A stretch of DNA of 64,000 bases from Chrysomallon squamiferum (lineage: Eukaryota > Mollusca > Gastropoda > Neomphalida > Peltospiridae). Numbering within the stretch: position 1 is the first letter of the stretch; every line of letters starts with the position of its first letter. The position numbers were made by a program, and so were the translations under genes. The DNA lies in NCBI GenBank assembly GCA_012295275.1, contig CM022667.1, positions 1 to 64,000 of the forward strand. The letters are read 5' to 3'. The notes under the pieces are model-generated. The model was given only the letters and a program-made list of their open reading frames with translations, searched no databases and was not told where the DNA came from. This document shows, piece after piece, positions 57,262-64,000 of this stretch.

Positions 57262-59377
57262 TCAAACAGCCTCTTCCATAAAAAATGAAACACAACAAAG
57301 GTAATCTGTGGAGAAAAATAAAATGTTGCACCAAGTGGAATCATACTACACTAATTTTCTCAATTATGTGATAAAAGTGGCTCTTGCAATGCAACTAAAT
57401 TGCATAAGCATATCCAAATGGTGAGAATAATGTTGGTACAATTCAGATGTTCTTACAGTAAAATTACATACTGGAAGATAATACAACATATTATGGTTTT
57501 TCCCTTACAATTTAAATTACACCCTGCACTAATGTAGAGTTGAATGTCAGTTTGTGAAATCTATTCCATATCCAGCAACATTTTTTTTTTGTTTAATGAT
57601 TATGCTCATCCATTTTTTTAGTTATTAATTTTGCAATATGGTTAACATAGTTATAGGGTTTTACAGATTGTTCATTTTTGTTTGTTTTTTTTTTTTTTTT
57701 TAACGGGATGGGGATCTTCTTTTGCTTTCCATTTTTTTATTTTGTTGTTTTTTGATATTAAATTAAAATCTTATCATTCATTATCATTCTGTATCCATGA
57801 TAATTGAACTATAGCTTTATCAAGATAATAATTAATACTTCTTAAAAAAACAATATACAGCTGAATCATTATAACTGATAATTAAACTGAGATAATAATT
57901 AATACTCATTAAAAAATATATACAGCCGAATCATCCATGAAAAATAATGATGCAATCAAATGAATCAAATAATTAATGAAACTGTTTTTAGAAATACCTT
58001 CAATTGTTTGATAGGTTTCTGAATCTTCTTTTCTCCAGGCATCAGAGAAATGTTCATTGCGAGAATGATCAAAGTCAGCCAAGCTTTCCAACAGGTACAT
58101 TTTCATATGATATATACTCATGTTAAAGAATCAAGATTCAAGAATTAAGAAGATGTCTGTCCTTTTATATAAATGCCTATGCATGCATGTGTATGTGTGT
58201 GCGCTTGCATGAGTGCATACATTTCAATTTGTAAGTCTGTGTGTCTGTATTTTTATTATAAAATTTCAAACTGCATGAACATGCATTATGAAAAATAATT
58301 TTAATCTTTTTTAAAAAAGGATATTGGTTATATAATAATTTTTCTGCAAAAGTTAACCATTCCAACATTTCTGCCATTGATGGACATACAGCAGTTTGTA
58401 AAGTCATTGTTTCAATGTCAAGGTCATCTAAATATTTCCTATAAGCTGTCATGGTGACATCAAGTTGTTTCTTTAATTTCTGCTGACCAATTTTCAAAGC
58501 ACATCTTGAAAAAGATAAATAGCAGTAAGAAGAAATATTTCATAACTGGAAAAATTGAGACAGTTGTCATGGGCATTTAAAAATCCAAAATAAAAGATTT
58601 CAACCTTTATACTGGAATTTACTTAAAAATTAATATTATGTAATGAGTTTAATAAACACATGAAATTAATACAGGTACCGGACCAATTATCTGGTGTCCT
58701 GAAAACTGGAAGTTTTTTCCCGATGCTATTTTCAAAGTTTGCATGTGCAGATGTTGTCCTCGCCAGACTGGAACTACTCTTTCAAGCCATGTGGCGTTCA
58801 TTCACTCGCAGCATTGTTTACATGTCAAGTCGCCGTATCATCAAATTTCTTTATGTTTTTAATTTTAAAATATTTATGCCTAATTATTTACATATTTAGA
58901 TGCCTTCGTAACAGAAAAATGGAAAATCCAGAAATCCAGAAATCCAGAATGCCTCAGGCCCAAGGAGTCTGAATAATTGGTCCACTACCTGTAATCTGAT
59001 ATCACCAGACAAGCCGTGCAGCTGTTTAAAAAGATCCAAGATCATAAATTTTGAGCTTTGACTTTAAGTAATATAATTACTTACAAATGATATTTAATTA
59101 AAGATATTTTTTCATCAATATCTGTTCCTATCTTCATCAAAAGTTTCTCTTTGATGTCTGGGAACTTTGTAATGAATGGTAATGTTTCAGATCTGACATT
59201 ATGACACGACATATGCTGTTCATACAGGCTAACGAGGGTAGCAATATGTGGCGAACATTCCAACATGGCGGTTTTAGATATCTCAGTTGCATGTTTCAGA
59301 AGATGAAAGGATTTCTGAATATGTTTTTTCAGTCTTGTCTGTCCCACCCTGTTTTGGTTTTCCAAGGGAACAGCCAT
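57262..59377 (-). CDS. AIRIM: AFG2-interacting ribosome maturation factor (C1orf109 family)
   Basis: Partner of the AFG2 (SPATA5) AAA-ATPase in cytoplasmic maturation of pre-60S ribosomal particles. Four exons chain in phase to 211 residues (human about 203): 59377-59085, 58504-58325, 58116-57998 and 57305-57262. Matches to the human protein: FPDIKEKL against FPDLKERL, CPSMAEMLEWL against SPSVADMLEWL, KMYLLESL against KRKYLLSSI, DAWRKED against KAWDRISKDE, and the C-terminal SFFMEEAV against SFFLEE. Exons 1/2 and 3/4 use GT-AG sites. The intron between exons 2 and 3 has no GT donor: the coding sequence ends at CCA|ATATCCTTTT and resumes after ...TTCTTTAACATGAG, as expected of a U12-type AT-AG intron. 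The AG acceptor keeps the frame. Start codon choice rests on the frame and an acceptor (TTTTGTAG) about 50 bp upstream. Confidence 0.85.
58672..58991. mobile_element. Nonautonomous pogo/Tigger-like element in AIRIM intron 1
   Basis: About 320 bp with inverted ends: left CAGGTACCGGACCAATTATC; right, reverse-complemented, CAGGTAGTGGACCAATTATT. It is flanked by TA on both sides, as for Tc1/mariner superfamily insertions. Subterminal GAAAACTGGAAGTTTTTTCC and repeated AATCCAGA resemble pogo/Tigger-derived MITEs. The 77-79 codon frames across it are not a transposase. Family name is by resemblance. Confidence 0.75.
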
Positions 59378-60290
59378 GTGGTCTGTAGTTCTTTATCTTA
59401 TGGAAAGACAGTTGTTATTTCCTACAAAAGAAGTATATACATAACTGTTATAACAATCTATTTTGAAAGAATACAGGTTTTGATATTATAGCAATAATTA
59501 AATGTTTATTTTTGTAATATCTGTCTTTTATCAAAGCAGTAGTGAGATACTCAGACAGATAGACAGACAGACAAAGTATTATTTTATTCACAGACTCAGT
59601 TAATCAGTAATTCAATAAATGTTAACCATAACACTATTATCTGTACTACTGTTAGCATATATGGCATCTGTAAGTCATTTTATACAGACTCCGCGGACTT
59701 AATGATTAGTTAACATTAAAATGAATAATAATAAATTTAAAATTAATACTAATTAGAAATTAGGTTCAGTACCAAGTGTATGGCCGACAGTACATGCCTA
59801 AGGTTAAACAATAAACTCACCAACAGGAAGATATATTCTTAAATTTGAATTTAATTTAAATGTATGTACAAATATATCAGCATCAGAATGAAATTAAATA
59901 CTAAATAAAATAAATTATGAAATCATGCTTTGCTAGTCGTCGCCATTTTGTTTATCATGTGACAGTTTGTTTATCGTAATTTGTGTAAATAGTTTTTAAA
60001 TTTTATAATTATTATGATTAGCATATTGATTGTGCATATTTATAACATTTGTAGTGCTGTTGAATTAATAAAAATTATTACCATGATATATAACGACAAT
60101 CTGTAAATCGATTTCTCTTTCCATTGCACCATTTTCATTGGTCGAATATAGTTACTGGAGAGTTTGAGCGGAAAGTTTAAGACGGAAGTTACACTTGTTT
60201 TTATGTTTTCGTTTAAATTTGTCGATATAATTACGACTGTGTTCGATCAAAATATTCGGTAACAGTGTGACATTAACATCAAAAGGTATA
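59378..60290. promoter_or_regulatory. Divergent promoter region of AIRIM and borealin
   Basis: The two genes point away from each other. On the minus strand AAAATGGCGACGACTAG (about 59935-59951) is a YY1-like motif of the kind found at the 5' ends of TATA-less housekeeping genes, a likely start of AIRIM transcription. On the plus strand a CCAAT box in reverse (ATTGG, 60137-60141) precedes AGTTTGAGCGG and AAGTTTAAGACGG. These resemble cell-cycle homology (CHR-like) motifs expected for a mitotic gene such as borealin. AAAAG|GTATAAAC at 60285/60286 is a possible donor for a borealin untranslated exon. All are inference from motifs. Confidence 0.4.
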
Positions 60291-61220
60291 AACAACATAT
60301 GATTTCGAGAGCTTTAGCAGTTCTAGAAGTACAGATCATAAGCATAATGATATTGATAATCTGATAGATCACACAATTCATAGCCACAGGATCATTAAAT
60401 GTACAGTACTGTTTACAAAAAAGATTTGATTGATAAGTCGAAAAGGTGATACTTTATTATACCATCATCCAATTAAGTCAATTAATTATAAACTGTTGAC
60501 ATTTGTCTTTAAATATGAAATGTTTTATTTTAATAATTACTTGTAGGCTGTATTTTAATTATTTATTTAAACTAGAAATAGAATATGACTGAAGTGGCTA
60601 ATACTAGTAATACTACTTAATTAGTTAATACTACAAATAATATTAACAGTAGTAGTAGTATTACTATTAGTAGTAGGCATTGGACAGTTTGGTATGGACC
60701 TAGGAACTGGAAGGAATCATGGCTTTCATCGGTTTGACTATTTTAAATTCGTAACAGTTCATCGACGACATTTCAGTTTTTTCAAGGTAGAATCATAATT
60801 GTTTTCTGAAACAGTCCTAAGTACAAACTATGTCGTTGACCCGTAATTCATGTCTTATAACAGGTAGAATGATAATGATTTGTGTAATATATAAAAAGTT
60901 TTGTTAAGTTTTCTGTACATAATTATGTTTGACAAAAATTTTTATCTAAAATAAATATCCCATTCTCAGATGCAGCTAATCAGAAAATCATTATAAGAAA
61001 ATCAAATATGACTTAGCCTGTGCATTCCTTGTAATATCATTGTACAGTAATTTTGTGTAAAGCACCAACTGATCTAATACAATAAAATATTTAAAATGTC
61101 ATTAAATTAATTTACATTATTCTTTTTATTATCATTGTTATTATTATTGTTGTTGTTGTTTTAATCATTTTCAAGTATATTATTGGACATACAACCAAGT
61201 CTTTTTTTTTTGTGTTTTAG
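60291..61220 (+). other. Probable 5' UTR intron of borealin, no gene seen
   Basis: AT-rich with short AGT/ATT repeats at 60645-60675. No protein-like frame was found. Confidence 0.4.
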
Positions 61221-61605
61221 TCAATATAAATATAATTGATTTCAAATGTTTTCTTATATTGATTTAATTTGACAATGATCATTCTTTATCTTCCAAAATC
61301 CTAGTATCTTTTTGTGTCAATTAAACATTCATATATTCATGTATTTTTCAATATAAATATAATTGATTTCAAATGTGATCTTATATTGATTTAATTTGAC
61401 AATGATCGTTCTTTATCTTCCAAAATTCTAGTATTTTTTTGTGTCAATTAAACATTCATATATTCATGTATTTTTCAACATAAATATAACTGATTTCAAA
61501 TGTTTTCTTATGTTGATTTAATTTGGCAATGATCATTCTTTATCTTCCAAAATTCTAGTAATTTTTTGTGTCAGTTAAACATTCATATATTCATGTATTT
61601 TTCAG
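61221..61605 (+). repeat. Three tandem 127-bp repeats ending at the borealin acceptor
   Basis: Units start at 61221, 61348 and 61475 with TCAATATAAATATAATTGAT (TCAACATAAATATAACTGAT in the third). They run through GACAATGATCATTCTTTATC to CATTCATATATTCATGTATT and TTTCA. Identity is high, so the duplication is recent. In the first two units the final TTTTTCA continues into the next unit; in the third it continues as TTTTTCAG, the splice acceptor of the first coding exon. Confidence 0.95.
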
Positions 61606-61627
61606 TGCAGAAGTTTGAAAACTAACC

Positions 61628-64000
61628 ATGCCTCGAAGACGAACCACAAAAATAAATGTGCGTGCCACACCGAAAGCACCAAGATGTATAGATGCAGAGA
61701 AGATGAGTGAAAAAGATAGACAAGAAAAGATGCGAGTCTTTCTCAATGATTTTGATGAAAAAGGTTTAAATATATATTTTCTTAAAATTAAATATATTTA
61801 GTATCAGTGCATTTATTTTACGATAAAATAATAACTAAGCAGATGTTTTGTTTTGTTGTGTTCTTTTTTTCTCAGACTTTTTAAATTAATAAAGTAATGA
61901 TAATTAAAGGAGTTGTTGCATCACGATTAAATACATTTAGAAATTATTGATTTTTGTATGTATATTTAAGAAAGTTTATTAAGTTTCAGTAAAATAATAC
62001 TGAAACACATTATATTTTCCTTTTATTGTTTTATTTAAAAAAATGTTTTTTTAAGTTTATTTGTTTTGTGTGCTAGATAAAAAAATTCTATTATAAAAAT
62101 GTTATAATAGAAATATAATTTTTACGTATAATCTGCACATTTAAATAAAAGTTGATGCATTCAAGAATAAAATAATTTTTAATATAGATAATTTTGCCAA
62201 TAAATATTTAATTTTATTTATTTACTATTTTACTTATTTCTTTTAGTTAAAATTCAGCTAGAAATAATGGAGAATGAAAAGAAAAGAATGCTGCAAACAG
62301 TTTCAAGACGTCTTCATGTTCAGATTATGCAGATACCACAGGTTTTATTAATATCCATTCTTTATGATCTCTATCACTGGGGCATTTTCCCTTTTCAGTA
62401 GGCTACTGAAGTATAAGAGTATTTCAAAAGTATATACACTTTTGTCTTGTGCAAGAAAGTTCACTTGAAAGTATTCTTATAGTTAAACTGTATCACTATT
62501 TCTTGTGTTCTGTCTACTCTAGCTTTTCTCTTTTAAGAAAAATAATAATAATAAACAATAACAAAAAGAGTTTTTTGACTATTAATTAAATAAATTTGAA
62601 TGTGTACGTGATGTGTCAGTTTTTACATTTTTGATCTTTTTTATTGTAGGATGTGAGGCACATGAAACTTCGTGATTTTATTGGTAAGTTTAAAATCAGA
62701 ATATTGAAAAGTCTGCATTCAGAATTTTTTTTTTTCTTTTTTTTTATCAATGATACATGATCTAGTAAAGCCAAAATGCTCTGAAGTTTCTTCTCATGTT
62801 GTCATAAAAAAAATACAGCTTTCAATATGCCACATATACAGTAATCTGACGTCTCCAATAGTGAAAGGATAAAATGGTATTGTTAAAATTTCTTACAGTA
62901 GTACTCTTTTACTGTGATGTTCTTGTAAGAGCACTGATGGAATAAAAGTACCCAAAACTAAAAAAACAGTAACTTGGAAGAAGAAATAATTCTTTTCAGA
63001 TCATCTAACTGTCTGCTGCAAATACACTGCAGAGACAAATTGTGGTTAATGTAATTTGACATATGAACATGGCTAAACTATATACTCTTAACAAAGTTAC
63101 AATTTAAAGAAAAAGAAAAAAAACGAGATAACCAGTTAATTATTGATTCAGTTTTTTATTTTTAGTTCAATTATTATTATTATTATTATTTGTTTTGTTT
63201 TAATATAACATTTAAAATGTTTTGTTTGCAGCTGCAGGTGGCACCATAGCATCAGTGATGCAGCAACAGACTCAGATGGATGCTGTGAACACATCTACAA
63301 TGTGTCCGTAAGTATTAAAAGACAATCCTATATTTTAGAAGCATCATGAAATAATGTCAAAAACTTTGCTACCTACAAAATAACATTTCTGTTTGAAAAT
63401 GAAAATAGAATTATAACAACATCATGGAATCTGTTAAAAGAAATATTCGCAGTCTTCCTCCACTTTTTTTTTTTTTGGATTATTATTCAGATTGCACTAG
63501 AATTCAAACCTTTTTCACTTTTCTCAGTATCCATTAATAATTATTTCATGGTATGTGCCATCACTTTGCTCGCTCATTGAGGAATATCTGTAATTGATCG
63601 ACATGTTCCAAATGGTTTGAATAGTTGGCAACAAACAATTTTATCTTAATTTGATGAGAGGTACACTTTTGTTTAGGAAATTCAGATATAACTACATACG
63701 GTAGCAAATGATTTTTCATTGTATTTTGCAGGTCGAAAGGAAATCTTTGTGAAACTATTTTGGAAGAAAATCAAGACTTTGCAGTACCTAAAGCAACAAG
63801 AGGAAGACAGAAGAAGGTAAGCTAGTTGATTAACATATTGATTGGTGTTTGTTATAGTGGCATTTTGATCGCTGATAATTCTTTGTATGTCTTACCTTTA
63901 TCTTGAAAATGTATTTGTTTAAAAGCAAAATAATTTATGATTGCAGTATGGAACAAGGGCTAGTAAACTGAGAGGCAAAGAAAACACTGTGAAATCCAGG
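61628..64000 (+). CDS. CDCA8: Borealin, N-terminal part (runs off the window)
   Basis: Subunit of the chromosomal passenger complex (with Aurora B, INCENP and survivin), which acts at centromeres and the central spindle. Coding exons: 61628-61763, 62247-62341, 62650-62683, 63232-63307, 63732-63816 and 63947 to the window end; all join in phase, giving 160 residues so far. A basic start (MPRRRTTKINVRATPK) precedes RVFLNDFDEKVKIQLEIMEN, LQTVSRRLHVQIMQIPQDVR and HMKLRDFIAAGG. These align with the human borealin helix FLKDFDREVEIRIKQIESD, LRLPKALREM and YFALGG, which forms the three-helix bundle with INCENP and survivin. The next part is less conserved and basic (ATRGRQKK, SKLRGKENTVKSR), as in the disordered middle of borealin. 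The C-terminal dimerisation domain should lie beyond the window. Confidence 0.86.

Noticed and set aside
58660-58972. 77-79 codon plus-strand frames
   Set aside because: They lie within a pogo/Tigger-like MITE and show no transposase motif.

Overview
The window is AT-rich nuclear DNA from an animal. Genes are split by short GT-AG introns, protein families are metazoan, and microsatellites are abundant. The proteins and a LINE relic fit an invertebrate, probably a lophotrochozoan such as a mollusc; that placement is inference from family resemblance, not a search result.

Layout. Positions 1 to about 11.4 kb hold a tandem array of U3 small nucleolar RNA genes: nine full-length copies, one copy broken by a LINE-like insertion, and one 3' end fragment. 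Units are about 1.17 to 1.19 kb in the homogeneous part (copies 1-7) and irregular at the right edge. From 11.4 to 13.9 kb there is repeat-rich intergenic DNA with a nonautonomous hAT element. MRPL36 lies on the minus strand at 14.0-14.5 kb. A plus-strand gene for a Pro/Gly/Tyr/Ser/Ala-rich protein has its coding exon at 19.3-19.9 kb, followed by a probable 3.4 kb 3' UTR. From 27.5 to 51.5 kb on the minus strand is an ATP9-type P4 ATPase gene for which 26 coding exons could be placed. 297 bp away, head to head, is a six-exon CAP-Gly protein gene (51.8-56.1 kb). Tail to tail with it is AIRIM (C1orf109) on the minus strand (57.3-59.4 kb), and head to head with AIRIM is the start of borealin (CDCA8), which runs off the right end.

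The known genes are housekeeping genes. U3 acts in pre-rRNA processing and AIRIM in 60S subunit maturation, MRPL36 is part of the mitochondrial ribosome, ATP9 is an endosomal/trans-Golgi P4 ATPase, and borealin belongs to the chromosomal passenger complex. They share no pathway; their adjacency looks like ordinary gene packing with shared divergent promoters.

Most interesting points: the U3 array with its decaying edge; tandem repeats that contain exon edges (ATP9 exon 6 acceptor, exon 18 donor, possibly the terminal exon, and the borealin acceptor); a probable U12-type AT-AG intron in AIRIM; an apparent one-base anomaly at an ATP9 splice junction; and a CAP-Gly protein whose usual GKNDG motif is replaced. 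No CRISPR, prokaryotic or viral system was seen.
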